Source: an uncultured Thermomicrobiales bacterium
GTDB lineage: Bacteria; Chloroflexota; Chloroflexia; Thermomicrobiales; UBA6265
Length of the DNA stretch: 64,000 nucleotides
NCBI GenBank assembly: GCA_902806355.1
Contig: CADCWI010000059.1
Coordinates: forward strand, 1-64,000
Direction of reading: 5' to 3'
A model generated the notes under the pieces. That model saw only the letters and a program-made list of their open reading frames with translations, made no database searches and was not told where the DNA came from. This document shows, piece by piece, positions 19,433 through 27,894 of this stretch. The position numbers and the translations under genes are program-made. The first letter of the stretch is position 1. Each line of letters opens with the position of its first letter.

Positions 19433-20560
19433 TCACGATCCCACCGCCTGTATCGCCCCGTCCGCGTCATCGGATGGATGCTGGACGATCGGACGCGCCA
19501 CCGGGGTGCCATCGCTCCAGGAACCCATGGAGAGGGCGGCTTCCGACATACCGAGAGCAGTGTCACATTCCTGGCCGGATTCCGCACAGGTGACCAGGGC
19601 GTCGAGCGGTCGCCAGAGACCGTACCAATCGAGCGCGTCCTCCTCGCCCCCATTGCCCGCGGTCTGGGGCAGGAGGTGATCGGCTGTCAGTGCTGGTCGG
19701 CCGTAATCATCACTGCGAAGCATCACGAACCGTTGGCGATCGGCCGGGATCTCGTCCACCATGCCGGCCAGCACACGGGCATCCGACGAGCCGACGAGCG
19801 CATCATCTTCACCGACCACGATGGACACCAGCGTGTCTTCTGGCAGCCGGCGATCGAGCTGGACGGGTACGCCGAAGCCGATGCCGTTGCCGCACGTCCG
19901 ACACCCGCCCGGTTCCACCAGGGTCAGGGAAGCGGCTGGCGGCAAGCCACGTTCGGAGGCGAGCGTCCCATAGACCATGGTCAGGACGGCCCCAAGCGAA
20001 TGGCCGACGACGTGCACGCGGGCCGGGTCGAGATCCACCGTTTCGAGTGCGCTCGCAATGCCCACGATCATATTGTCGATGTAGCGATCCTGTCCGCCCG
20101 CGAACACTCCCGCGTTCTGGTAATCGGGATAGATAACGATGGCGCCGCGCCTGACCAGATGTTCGATCCAGCCCCCGTAGCGTTGTGGCTCAACCGCGGT
20201 GTAACCGTGCACGAACACGATCACGGGCAGGCCGGATCGCGCTGCGGTCGTGATTCCGTCCGGCTCGAACACCGTGGCACCATCCGGACGCGAGCCGATA
20301 CGTCGGGTGTCGACACCGGCGAATGGATACGACTTTCCGCCCGGTCCTGACGCTGGTTGCTCGGGCTGCGTTATGTCTTGGATCGATGCGTGGGTCGTCG
20401 GCTGCGGTGTGCCTGGGAATGCTCCTGCCCCGCAAGGCATCAGGACGCCAAGCCAGACAGCGGCGAGGAGGAGGATCGATGCTGCCCGTACACGGCATGA
20501 GTCCATCCAGGTTCGAGGCAGGCGTGTGATCCTATCTGGCGGCATGTCGACTCGATCCAT
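19433..20560 (-). CDS. Secreted alpha/beta hydrolase
   Basis: About 375 aa. An N-terminal signal sequence (ILLLAAVWLGVLMPCGAGA) is followed by an alpha/beta hydrolase core: oxyanion-hole strand VIVFVHGYTAVEP, nucleophile elbow VVGHSLGAVL, then a late Asp (VVGEDDALVG) and His (TADHLLPQT) suitable for a Ser-Asp-His triad. Similar proteins are annotated chlorophyllase/PET-hydrolase-like esterases, but nothing fixes the substrate. Starts at ATG 20560 or 20545 are both possible and neither has a strong ribosome site. No tight linkage to neighbours. Confidence 0.8.
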   Translation of the reverse strand: MDRVDMPPDRITRLPRTWMDSCRVRAASILLLAAVWLGVLMPCGAGAFPGTPQPTTHASIQDITQPEQPASGPGGKSYPFAGVDTRRIGSRPDGATVFEPDGITTAARSGLPVIVFVHGYTAVEPQRYGGWIEHLVRRGAIVIYPDYQNAGVFAGGQDRYIDNMIVGIASALETVDLDPARVHVVGHSLGAVLTMVYGTLASERGLPPAASLTLVEPGGCRTCGNGIGFGVPVQLDRRLPEDTLVSIVVGEDDALVGSSDARVLAGMVDEIPADRQRFVMLRSDDYGRPALTADHLLPQTAGNGGEEDALDWYGLWRPLDALVTCAESGQECDTALGMSEAALSMGSWSDGTPVARPIVQHPSDDADGAIQAVGS

Positions 20561-21396
20561 CGTGGAATGAACGTTGCAAATCAGGACAGCACACATCGAG
20601 TAGAGTACTGACTCTATAGTATCGGGATGCGACCAAGGCAGCAGGAACCGGAGTGGATGCTCGATCCCTGCCTTATCCTGAACACGTATGTGCGTCCAAT
20701 TCAGCCCGATTCTCCAGCCGTCCTCGAATCATCGTTACCACCTGCATGTCTACTACCAAGGCGATCCGCTGCTGAGCGGTAGCGCCGCCTTCGAGTTCAT
20801 GTTCGGCGCCGGGCTATGAGCTAAGGACATGGAGGGTTCTTTATGACATCTTCTCCGCCCGCTGTGCCCTCCTCCGGTTCAACGATGTGCTCGCGAGTGG
20901 CGATGGGCCATCGTATCGTGAGCGGATACGGCTCCGGCGATACCCGCCCGATACGACCATACGTGGCGGCCCAGTAGCGAGAGCTGGGCAGGACCGTGTG
21001 CCCTGCCCAGCCGGAATACCACCAACCCGAAGGTACGCAAGGCAAGTACCTTCGATGCCTTTGCGAACACTTGGTGCGGACGGTCTCAATGGGCGGCAGC
21101 TCGGTGTTCTGTTCCATATCAGGACAGACGAGCTCCGGGTTGAGTTTCGCAGCTGGAGCCAGACGATCGATCCGCGAATCTCCATGATCGGCGCCGAGCG
21201 CTCCGTCGGCGCATCAGGACCAGATACTGGTACCCAATACTGAGGACAGGGTGGCTGGAACCCGCGATGTCGAATGGGTAACCATCAGCGTCGAAGATTC
21301 CGGTAAGCTGACTGCGCTCGCGACGCCTGCGGCTGAGATCGCTCCTCTGTGTGAAACATCTCGACGACAAAAGGATGAAGGAAGGCTTCGATTCCG
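20561..21396. other. Gene-poor region, possibly degenerate
   Basis: 836 bases between the secreted hydrolase and the MFS gene. A frame on the plus strand from GTG 20887 to TGA 21243 (118 aa) stays open upstream to about 20780 and reads like protein in places (YDIFSARCALLRFND), and another short frame covers 20688-20819, but none has a good start or known family. I read it as a decayed gene or leader and do not call a CDS. Confidence 0.4.
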
Positions 21397-22725
21397 GTGG
21401 CGAACCCCAGACTCGATATCGACGCGCCCGTCAGCGACGCGGTGGATGGTGTCTCCGACGCCGATGTTGACGACAACACAATATCGGAAGACAGGGACGG
21501 CGATGATCGTGACGTAAGGAGCGGAGCGCTTGGGGCGCTCAAGAGCGTCCTGTTCGCGCGCTTCTGGGTGACGATTTGCCTGTCCCTGACCGGGGTGTGG
21601 GTCCGGATCACTGCGATGGGCTACCTTGTCTATGAAATCACCGATGACGAGCTGAAGCTCGGATTGATCAGCTTCGCCCAGGCGGCGCCGGTCCTGATTA
21701 CCGGTCCGATCGCCGGCTCGCTGCTCGATCGGATCGACCGGCGCAAGATCCTGATGGTGGTTCAGGCCGTCAATATCGTCGCGATGTCCGTCGTCGCATG
21801 GCTCGTCTGGCGGGACAATGTCGAATACTGGCATCTCGTCGTAATCGCGATCATTGTCGGCAGCGCATCCGGGTTCGACTGGCCATCTCGTCTGTCGATG
21901 GTGCCACTGCTCGTGAAGCGACCGCAACTGCAAAGCGCGGTTGCCCTCAACGCCGCCGCCTTCAACGGCTCCCGGATCCTCGGGCCAACGATCGCCGGCT
22001 GGTTGATTGGAGCGTTCGGGCTGGCCGCCTGCTTCGGTTTCAGCGCCGCCGCCTTCGTCCCGTTCATGCTCGTGCTGTTCACGCTCGGGGTCGCGACGGT
22101 TGTCACCTCGAAGCCGACACCGGGCGTCTCTGCGCTTGCATCGTTGCTCGAAGGGTATCGGTACATCCTGAGGACTCCACGAATCAGGGGGCTGCTCAGC
22201 GTGGACGTCGTGCCCCTGGCGTTGGGGATGACCTACATGACGATGGCCCCGGCGATCGCCCGTGACGTGCTCGATCTTGGCAGCCGGGGACTGGGGCTCA
22301 TGCTCGGGGCCAATGGGATCGGATCGCTGTCCGGAACGATTGCGGTGGCGATGCTCTCGGGAGTCCGACATCGGGGGCGAATCGTGATCGCCGGGGTTGC
22401 GCTGTTCTCGCTCTTCCTGATTGCCTTCGCGCTGTCGTCCAGCACCTACCTCTCTTTCGTCCTGATGCTCTTTCTGGGCCTTTGCGCGTCGACCTACGCG
22501 ACCTTCAACGACACGCTTGTTCAACTTGAGACGGACAACGCGTATCGTGGCAGGGTGCTCTCCGTGTACACGATGTTATGGGGCCTCACGCCGATCGGGG
22601 GGCTTGAAGTCGGGGTCCTTTCGCAGTGGATAGGCGTGCAGTCCGCACTCGCAATCAACGGTGTGATCATCCTGCTTTACGTCGCGTTCCTCTGGTTCAA
22701 GACACCGGTGCGTACGATCGACTGA
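21397..22725 (+). CDS. MFS transporter, EntS/MFS_3-type
   Basis: A 442-aa major-facilitator protein with a ~50-residue acidic cytoplasmic N-terminus (many Asp, DADVDDNTISEDRDGDDRD) and about 12 membrane segments. The loop 2-3 signature reads GSLLDRIDRRKILMVVQ, as in EntS-type exporters of siderophores and drugs. GTG 21397 is preceded by AAGGAAGG about 11 nt upstream. It stands alone; nothing nearby marks a siderophore pathway, so the substrate is open. The unusually acidic N-terminal tail is not part of the family core. Confidence 0.88.
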   Translation: MANPRLDIDAPVSDAVDGVSDADVDDNTISEDRDGDDRDVRSGALGALKSVLFARFWVTICLSLTGVWVRITAMGYLVYEITDDELKLGLISFAQAAPVLITGPIAGSLLDRIDRRKILMVVQAVNIVAMSVVAWLVWRDNVEYWHLVVIAIIVGSASGFDWPSRLSMVPLLVKRPQLQSAVALNAAAFNGSRILGPTIAGWLIGAFGLAACFGFSAAAFVPFMLVLFTLGVATVVTSKPTPGVSALASLLEGYRYILRTPRIRGLLSVDVVPLALGMTYMTMAPAIARDVLDLGSRGLGLMLGANGIGSLSGTIAVAMLSGVRHRGRIVIAGVALFSLFLIAFALSSSTYLSFVLMLFLGLCASTYATFNDTLVQLETDNAYRGRVLSVYTMLWGLTPIGGLEVGVLSQWIGVQSALAINGVIILLYVAFLWFKTPVRTID

Positions 22726-22949
22726 GGCGAGGTCCTCATGGCACCATCAGCACTGCATGTCGGAATCATGGTATGGACGTGTCGACATACGGATACTCCA
22801 GTAATGCAGCGTTTGCCTTTACGTAGCAGCGAGCACACCAAAAAGCGATCGAATCTCTGTGTTTACTCAGGATGCGCTCGACGCCAGGCAACATGCCATG
22901 GAAAAGGCCGGCAAGCGCTACTGACAAGCCGGCATGGGGACCCTGTTGT

Positions 22950-23789
22950 GTGACAAACATTGATATCGATACCTCATCGAAGGTCTTCGTCTACCACGCA
23001 GCGACCATGGCAGACGCCGCTGATGGAGCCGTGGAGCACATGACGCGGTCGTTATCCGCGCACCCTCTCCTGGTCCCGTCGACGCTCGACCAGGGGGATT
23101 CCCTCGTGGGCGCGGTGCAGCGAGGTTTTCGAGCGCGATCCGTGGCGTCGTCTGTGGTGGTTCCTGAGCATTCGATCCGCCTGGGTACCGGTGTGCTGTC
23201 CCGACAGCGCCCAGTGTGGAAGGGGGCCCGCCTGGCCCTGCCCGACAAGCCTTATCACGAGGTGCTGCTGCCGGCCCGGTTGCTGGAAGCGGACGCCGTG
23301 ATCTTTGTCACCTACGTCAACGCCGTCGCTCGAACGGGACCGTTCCAGCTCGACCTGCTGTCACGATACCTGCGTCCTCGCCACCGCTTGCGGCAGCTGG
23401 TCGATCCCGATCGAGCCGGTCTGGCGGCGGAAGTCAATCTGGCGTTGCAACCCGGATGGTGCATTGTTGGGTGCGACGTGCCGCCTGGAATCGTCGCGAT
23501 CACCCGCGACCGGATTGCTGGCGAGCTGATTGCGTTATGCCTGGCGGAGCGGTTCTTCGACCGCCGAGTCGAGTTCGCGAGTCCCTGGGAGGATCGGGTG
23601 GTGCAACGAGCCACCGAACTGGAGCTCGGGGCACGCACCCCGGGGGAGATCTGGATCGACATCATGGGTGAGGCGATGGATACGCGGGAAGGAGATGCCG
23701 TACGTGCGATCGTCGCGTTGGTCCGGGAGAGAATTGGCATCGTGAGTGGTGAATCAACGGGTGTAGCCGATGATTCCCGGCCAGTATGA
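22950..23789 (+). CDS. Uncharacterised protein, possibly DUF362-like
   Basis: A 279-aa protein if started at GTG 22950 (VTNIDIDTSSKVFVYHA); an upstream start at 22872 would give 305 aa. Neither has a clear ribosome site. The order VFVYH...VGAVQRGF...LPARLLEADAVIFVTYVNA...GWCIVGCDVPPGIVAITRDRIAGELIA resembles the layout of DUF362 proteins (an aspartate-rich strand, then SxDPVAVD-like segment), but the match is loose and the canonical motifs are absent. No signal peptide or membrane segment. It lies alone between the MFS gene and the PLD-like lipoprotein. Function not assigned. Confidence 0.55.
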   Translation: MTNIDIDTSSKVFVYHAATMADAADGAVEHMTRSLSAHPLLVPSTLDQGDSLVGAVQRGFRARSVASSVVVPEHSIRLGTGVLSRQRPVWKGARLALPDKPYHEVLLPARLLEADAVIFVTYVNAVARTGPFQLDLLSRYLRPRHRLRQLVDPDRAGLAAEVNLALQPGWCIVGCDVPPGIVAITRDRIAGELIALCLAERFFDRRVEFASPWEDRVVQRATELELGARTPGEIWIDIMGEAMDTREGDAVRAIVALVRERIGIVSGESTGVADDSRPV

Positions 23790-23809
23790 TCGGGCAGTGT
23801 GACATCAAA

Positions 23810-23856
23810 GGAACGAGTTGTTCCGAAGTTGAATCCAAACGCACGATTTGTGCGTT
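23810..23856. promoter_or_regulatory. Two adjacent palindromes, possible operators
   Basis: GGAAC-gagtt-GTTCC (23810-23824) and AACGCAC-gattt-GTGCGTT (23838-23856) lie 13 bp apart upstream of a small open frame and the PLD-like gene. Both look like symmetrical protein-binding sites; the regulator is unknown. Confidence 0.35.
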
Positions 23857-23903
23857 GGTTCTGATAGGATAGGTTTCGAGACTGGGCTCTTTGTAAAGCA
23901 CGA

Positions 23904-24026
23904 ATGGAGACACGAGTGCAGTTCCCGTTCATCAAACGATTGCTCGAATGGCTTGCGTCGAACGCCCCTTCGCCGCGACCTGAACCGGTGAGGGTTCCCG
24001 TTCGCATCGACCGATCTGGTCGCTGA
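23904..24026 (+). CDS. Putative small protein, 40 aa
   Basis: A short frame from ATG 23904 (METRVQFPFIKRLLEWLASN...) to TGA 24026. A GTG at 23916 with GGAG 6 nt upstream is an alternative and better-supported start, giving 36 aa. The N-terminal part can form an amphipathic helix and the rest is Pro/Arg rich. It lies downstream of two palindromes at 23810-23856 and before the PLD-like gene. I do not recognise the family; existence is uncertain. Confidence 0.3.
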   Translation: METRVQFPFIKRLLEWLASNAPSPRPEPVRVPVRIDRSGR

Positions 24027-24208
24027 CAGAATTCCTGTCGATGGCGTTGCATGGGATGCAACGCAGAGTTGCCATGCGTTCACCGATCCTCCTGAAGGGC
24101 ATCGGATGTTGTGTCCCCAATTCTCGAGTCCTTGTGGTGCGTGAAGAAGCTTGTTCACCCCCTGGAACTCGCGTTGATTCCATGACGTGGTCCTTTCCGT
24201 TGCGTGGA

Positions 24209-25249
24209 ATGGAAACATCGCCGTCCTCAAGCCTCAATCGATGTGGACTGGCGGTTGTCGTTGTTATCATCCTGAGCGGATGCTCCCCTTCTTCGTTCTC
24301 GCCGGATCAGGACAACCTTGTTGAAGATTGCCTGCGGGCGCTGCCAAAGCCCGCAGTTGCTACTGGCGTCTTCGTGCAACCCGAAGATGGCCGTGAGCCC
24401 GTGCTGGACGACCTGACCGCCGCCGAATGCACGATCGATATTTCGATCTATCTGCTGTCGGATGACGAGATCATTGCTTCCCTGGGAGCGGCGGTGGACC
24501 GGGGAGTCCGCGTGCGGGTCATGCTCGAGGAGCACCCGTTCGGCGGTGGCGGAAGTCATAATGAGGACGCGAAGAAGATCGCGGACGATGGCGCTGAGGT
24601 CCGCTGGTCCGGTTCGACGATTCGCTTTTCCCATGCCAAGTTCGCTGTCATCGATGAGCGGGTCGCGTTGATCCTGAACCAAAACCTGACGACGGCATCG
24701 TTCACCGGGAACCGGGAGTTCGGCGTGGTCACGAGTGACCCGGCGATCGTTGAAGCAACGCAGGAGATCTTCGAGCGAGACTGGGTACACGAGTCACCCC
24801 CCGATGTCCAACCTCCGCTCATCATGAGTCCGGCCAATAGCCGGGCCCGATACCTGGAACTGATCGGCAGTGCCTCCCGGTCGATCGACTTCTACGCGGA
24901 AGTGATCCGGGATCCGGAGATCATCTCCGCTCTTGGGAATGCCGAGCGACGAGGTGTCACGGTGCGGATGATCATCGACGACACGCTCGACGAGGATGAT
25001 CAGGATTCCGCTTCCCGGCTCTCCGACCAGGGCGTCGATATCAGGCTGGCGGGACATGTCTATATCCACGCCAAGCTGATGGTGATCGACGAAGCGGTAG
25101 CGATTGTAGGGTCCCAGAACTTCACGGCGACGTCGCTGGACGACAATCGCGAATTGGCGGTGGAGGTGACCGATCCATTCGGTCTTGCCCGCTGCCTGGC
25201 CGTGTACGAACGTGACTGGATTCGCTCGGCACCGGGTATCCCGTCCTGA
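24209..25249 (+). CDS. Phospholipase D-like lipoprotein with two HKD motifs
   Basis: A 346-aa protein from ATG 24209, whose first 25 residues form a lipoprotein signal ending in the lipobox LSGC. Two PLD halves each carry HxKxxxxD: SHAKFAVID (about residue 143) followed by NQNLT, and IHAKLMVID (about 286) followed by GSQNF. Two motifs in one chain are the usual active-site arrangement of phospholipase D/cardiolipin synthase/nuclease-type enzymes. Surface-anchored position suggests extracytoplasmic action on lipids or nucleic acids. Start 24182 would add nine residues before the signal. No ribosome site is clear at either. Upstream sequence to 24041 is open but unlike any family. Confidence 0.85.
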   Translation: METSPSSSLNRCGLAVVVVIILSGCSPSSFSPDQDNLVEDCLRALPKPAVATGVFVQPEDGREPVLDDLTAAECTIDISIYLLSDDEIIASLGAAVDRGVRVRVMLEEHPFGGGGSHNEDAKKIADDGAEVRWSGSTIRFSHAKFAVIDERVALILNQNLTTASFTGNREFGVVTSDPAIVEATQEIFERDWVHESPPDVQPPLIMSPANSRARYLELIGSASRSIDFYAEVIRDPEIISALGNAERRGVTVRMIIDDTLDEDDQDSASRLSDQGVDIRLAGHVYIHAKLMVIDEAVAIVGSQNFTATSLDDNRELAVEVTDPFGLARCLAVYERDWIRSAPGIPS

Positions 25250-25330
25250 CCTCCAGCAAGGCTGAAGGCACGTCTGCGGTTTGCTCCGAACCCCAATAAA
25301 GATTCCCTCACAATCGATCTTGAAACAGGC

Positions 25331-25360
25331 TTGACAACGTCTCAGGTGTACGGATATAGT
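25331..25360 (+). promoter_or_regulatory. Strong sigma-70-type promoter for the structured RNA
   Basis: TTGACA at 25331-25336 and TATAGT at 25355-25360, with an 18-bp spacer. This is the best housekeeping promoter match in the window. Transcription should begin near 25367, just before the RNA helix strand at 25370. Confidence 0.75.
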
Positions 25361-25366
25361 GTTCGT

Positions 25367-25555
25367 ACAGTCCCGAAGGGCTGGGAGCAAGACGGTTTTC
25401 ACTTGGGCCAGGAAAGTCGGTCGGAGCTGCGGGGCTCGGGCCACCAACGGAACTGGGACAAGGTGCGGAGGCAGATCGGCACGCGTTGCGGGGCGTCGTG
25501 TCGCTTCACTTCCGGACACGAGAAGCGATCTTTCCCGGTCATTCGGGACTTTTTT
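25367..25555 (+). ncRNA. Structured non-coding RNA, 6S-like candidate (about 185-190 nt)
   Basis: Between the promoter at 25331-25360 and a T6 run at 25550-25555 lies a transcript of 6S size with ends that pair. GTCCCGAA (25370-25377) is the exact complement of TTCGGGAC (25542-25549), and CTGGGA (25381-25386) pairs with TCCCGG (25533-25538). Inside is a large open region whose 3' strand holds the hairpin TCGCTTC/GAAGCGA (25501-25507, 25522-25528), then an inner arm with GAGCTGC/GCAGATC (about 25424-25430, 25471-25477, one mismatch) and CACC/GGTG. A rod with a central bubble is the 6S RNA (ssrS) architecture, which binds RNA polymerase. The SRP and RNase P signatures are absent. No coding frame with a ribosome site is present. 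Identity as 6S is inference. Confidence 0.55.
25533..25555 (+). terminator. Rho-independent terminator of the structured RNA
   Basis: TCCCG (25533-25537), a 6-nt loop and CGGGA (25544-25548) followed by C and six Ts. The 3' strand of the RNA's closing helix overlaps the terminator stem, so the long-range and local pairings compete. Confidence 0.7.
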
Positions 25556-26143
25556 GTGCCTGGCTCATCGCTGGCGCGGCGAAATGCGCGGTAGACCATC
25601 TCCGCGGGGGTTCGTCGATCCTTGGCGGCAAGGGGACATCCACATCGATCGTTGCCAGTCGTGGACATCGAGACTTACGGCACAATCGGTCGCAGCCCGA
25701 AGATGCCTCGAGGCCGAGGGAGACGGATCGAAGAAGCCAGGAGTCTTGCGCACTTCGGGAGGCGAGATTGCCAGAAAACATCCAGAATTCTCGTAATTCG
25801 CAGTCCACTGCTCCTTTGGTAACCCAGCAATTCTGTCGCTGGCCTGGCCGCCGATGACTTCTGCCTCCCCGTGGTTCATAAAGGGGAGCATACGGCCCAA
25901 CGCGCATGTCGGGTCAGTGACAGACACTCAGTACCCGTGTCGATCAGGCTGAGATATGGCTGAACACCGGCTTGCGTGTCATGGGTATTGCTCCCCTCCG
26001 ATCTCCTGATGGACTGCATGATCGATACGGGGCTCTAGCCCAGACCTGAATCGTCGGGTCTGATGTGGATCGAGTGGTGGTGTCGGCCATGTGGCGTTCT
26101 GGGGTCCGGATCGGTCTGCTGTTCGGCACGGTGGGGAGAGGGT
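25556..26143. other. Intergenic region, no gene seen
   Basis: 588 bases after the structured RNA. The open frames (such as 25486-25857 and minus 25979-26692) overlap others and have no family resemblance. No second promoter/terminator pair is evident. Confidence 0.45.
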
Positions 26144-26638
26144 ATGAAGAAAGTCCTGCTGATAGTCCTTGCGGTCTTGCTGATCGGCGCCGGCATCATG
26201 GCCTCCGCGATGCCGTGGCAGGGTGTCATGGATCGTGTCAAGGGGGAGGAGCAGAGCTCCGCACAGAGTCAGGGGCAGAACCAGAGTGGTCGGGTCATCC
26301 CTGTCGCCGCCGTCAAGTACTCCGACGGGGACAGTGTCGAACCCGATTTGCCATGCGAGTTCCTGAGCGGTAGCGGTCCCGGGGCGCGACTTTCCAGCCA
26401 GGTCGTCATCACCGACCAGGCGGGTGCGATCGTCGGCATGAGCCGGCTCGAGGGTGGCATGTGGGTGCGGAACACCACCGACGACCGGTTGGAGTGCATT
26501 ATCGAAACAGCAATCAGTGTTCCGGACAGTGCCTTCTACACGATCCATCTGGACGATGAGCGATACAGGACATTGAGCGCCCAGGACTTTCCGCTTGCCA
26601 ACCCATTGACGGTGTTGGATGGAGGATGGATAGACTGA
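26144..26638 (+). CDS. Small membrane-anchored or secreted protein, unknown
   Basis: A 164-aa protein from ATG 26144, preceded by GGGGAGAGG. It begins MKKVLLIVLAVLLIGAGIMA, a signal peptide or single N-terminal membrane anchor, followed by a Gln/Ser-rich linker (SSAQSQGQNQS) and a domain of about 110 residues with one Cys pair (LPCEFLSG and LECIIET) that might form a disulphide outside the membrane. I do not recognise the domain. A terminator at 26832 lies 190 bp downstream. Confidence 0.65.
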   Translation: MKKVLLIVLAVLLIGAGIMASAMPWQGVMDRVKGEEQSSAQSQGQNQSGRVIPVAAVKYSDGDSVEPDLPCEFLSGSGPGARLSSQVVITDQAGAIVGMSRLEGGMWVRNTTDDRLECIIETAISVPDSAFYTIHLDDERYRTLSAQDFPLANPLTVLDGGWID

Positions 26639-26831
26639 AACAGCCAGGGCCGATCGGGAACCTGATTGAACATTCGTCCTATCCACGACCACAGGAAATG
26701 GACCTACAAGATGGACTCCGCAGGGGGGCCCGACAAGGAGTTGCCATCCCGATGATGGAAGAGATAACCGGCAGTTGGCGGCTCCGCAGCGTCGAAATCC
26801 TTCGCGGTACGGCGGGCCTTAAATAGCGAAA

Positions 26832-26855
26832 CCGCCCACACCTTTGGGTGGTTTT
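26832..26855. terminator. Bidirectional terminator beside tRNA-Glu
   Basis: CCGCCCA (26832-26838) and TGGGTGG (26845-26851) pair with one G-U, followed by TTTT on the plus strand; on the minus strand the stem follows the tRNA by about 10 bases and is followed by a T-rich stretch. It can end both the tRNA transcript and the gene at 26144. Confidence 0.65.
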
Positions 26856-26862
26856 GTATCCT

Positions 26863-26939
26863 TGGTAGCGCATAGGGGATTCGAACCCCTGATCTCCGCC
26901 TTGAGAGGGCGGTGTCCTAGGCCGCTAGACGAATGCGCC
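26863..26939 (-). tRNA. tRNA-Glu (anticodon CTC)
   Basis: A 77-nt cloverleaf including an encoded CCA: acceptor GGCGCAT/ATGCGCT, the D-arm segment GTCTAGCGGCCTAGGAC, anticodon arm CCGCC-CTCTCAA-GGCGG, and T-arm AGGGG-TTCGAAT-CCCCT. The anticodon CTC reads GAG. Followed by a terminator at 26832-26855. Confidence 0.97.
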
Positions 26940-27043
26940 GCACACCGGCAATGAGATTACCATAGGTCGCGGGGTGGATGCACGATCCCTTTCGGCAAGC
27001 TGCAATCCTCGCCGCTACGCTGATGGGGCTGTCAGCGATTGAC

Positions 27044-27697
27044 TCATGGCGCGAGACGTTCGAGCACCCAATGGCCGTCTTCCTGGCGATAGCGGAGCCG
27101 ATCGTGAAGGCGGTCCGGTCGCCCCTGCCAGAACTCGTACATCGTGGGAGTAACCCGGTATCCCCCCCAGTTGCCGGGCCGTGCGATCGGTTCTCCTTCG
27201 GCGATGCGAGCCTCGGTCTCCGCCCTGCGCCCCTCAAGCCAAGCGCGGCTATCGATCACTTCGCTTTGCGGTGAGATCGCCGCGCCGATCTGGCTGCCAA
27301 CAGGCCGCGAATGAAAGTAGGCGTCCGATTCCTGGGGGCTGGTCCTGGCCGCCGAGCCGGTGATCCTCACCTGACGCTCATGTGACGGCCAATAGAAGAG
27401 CAGCGCTACCACGGGGTTGTGGGCAATCTCTCTCCCCTTCTGACTGTCATAGTTGGAGAAGAACACCAGGCCTGACTCGTCAGCGCCCTTGAGCAACACC
27501 GTCCGGGAGGACGGCACGTCATCGTCCCCAACCGTCGAAAGGATCATGGCGTTTGCCTCGATGGCCCCCGAGCTCCGGACCTCCTCCAGCCACTGGTTGA
27601 AGAGGGAGAAGGGAACGATTCCGGCGTTGCCTTCGTCGAGCATGCCAAGCGCATACGTCTTTCGCAATTGCTGAAGACTATCTGTCATGATCTCCAT
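27044..27697 (-). CDS. pdxH: Pyridoxamine 5'-phosphate oxidase
   Basis: PdxH oxidises pyridoxamine or pyridoxine 5'-phosphate to PLP with FMN in the cytoplasm. The 217-aa protein has the FMN/PLP motifs PSSRTVLLKGADESGLVFFSN-type segment (SSRTVLLKG, FFSNYDSQKG), RQVRITG, SDAYFHSRPVGSQIGA and the C-terminal EFWQGRPDRLHDRLRY. I start at ATG 27697; ATG 27688, with GGAG close upstream, is an alternative. The longer open frame from 27832 adds unrelated residues. YggS (1733) is the other B6-related gene in the window. Confidence 0.96.
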   Translation of the reverse strand: MEIMTDSLQQLRKTYALGMLDEGNAGIVPFSLFNQWLEEVRSSGAIEANAMILSTVGDDDVPSSRTVLLKGADESGLVFFSNYDSQKGREIAHNPVVALLFYWPSHERQVRITGSAARTSPQESDAYFHSRPVGSQIGAAISPQSEVIDSRAWLEGRRAETEARIAEGEPIARPGNWGGYRVTPTMYEFWQGRPDRLHDRLRYRQEDGHWVLERLAP

Positions 27698-27894
27698 CGC
27701 ATCGTAATTGCGTCCCAGGAACCAGGAGCGCGCTTGGAGCCCGTTGAGTTGGTTTGCATGGCCATGGCCGACGGGGCAGAAGCATCTCTTGGGTCCCGCC
27801 TGATTGCGAGACTCCTTGATAATAGGCGACACTCAAATGGTCGGTCGAACGATTATCCGGCAGCTCCCATTCCGCTCAACAGAGGAGCCTCATC

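Noticed and set aside
20887..21243. 118-aa plus-strand open frame
   Set aside because: Open and partly protein-like, but no ribosome site or good start and no family resemblance; listed only as a possible degenerate region.
23810..23824. LexA/SOS box
   Set aside because: GGAAC and GTTCC are separated by 5 nt; LexA sites of this type need GAAC-N4-GTTC.
25367..25555. Cobalamin riboswitch, SRP RNA or RNase P RNA
   Set aside because: The conserved SRP (GGUCCGGAAGGAAGC-type) and cobalamin box motifs are missing. GGAAAGTCGG faintly recalls an RNase P motif, but the transcript is too short and other conserved blocks are absent.
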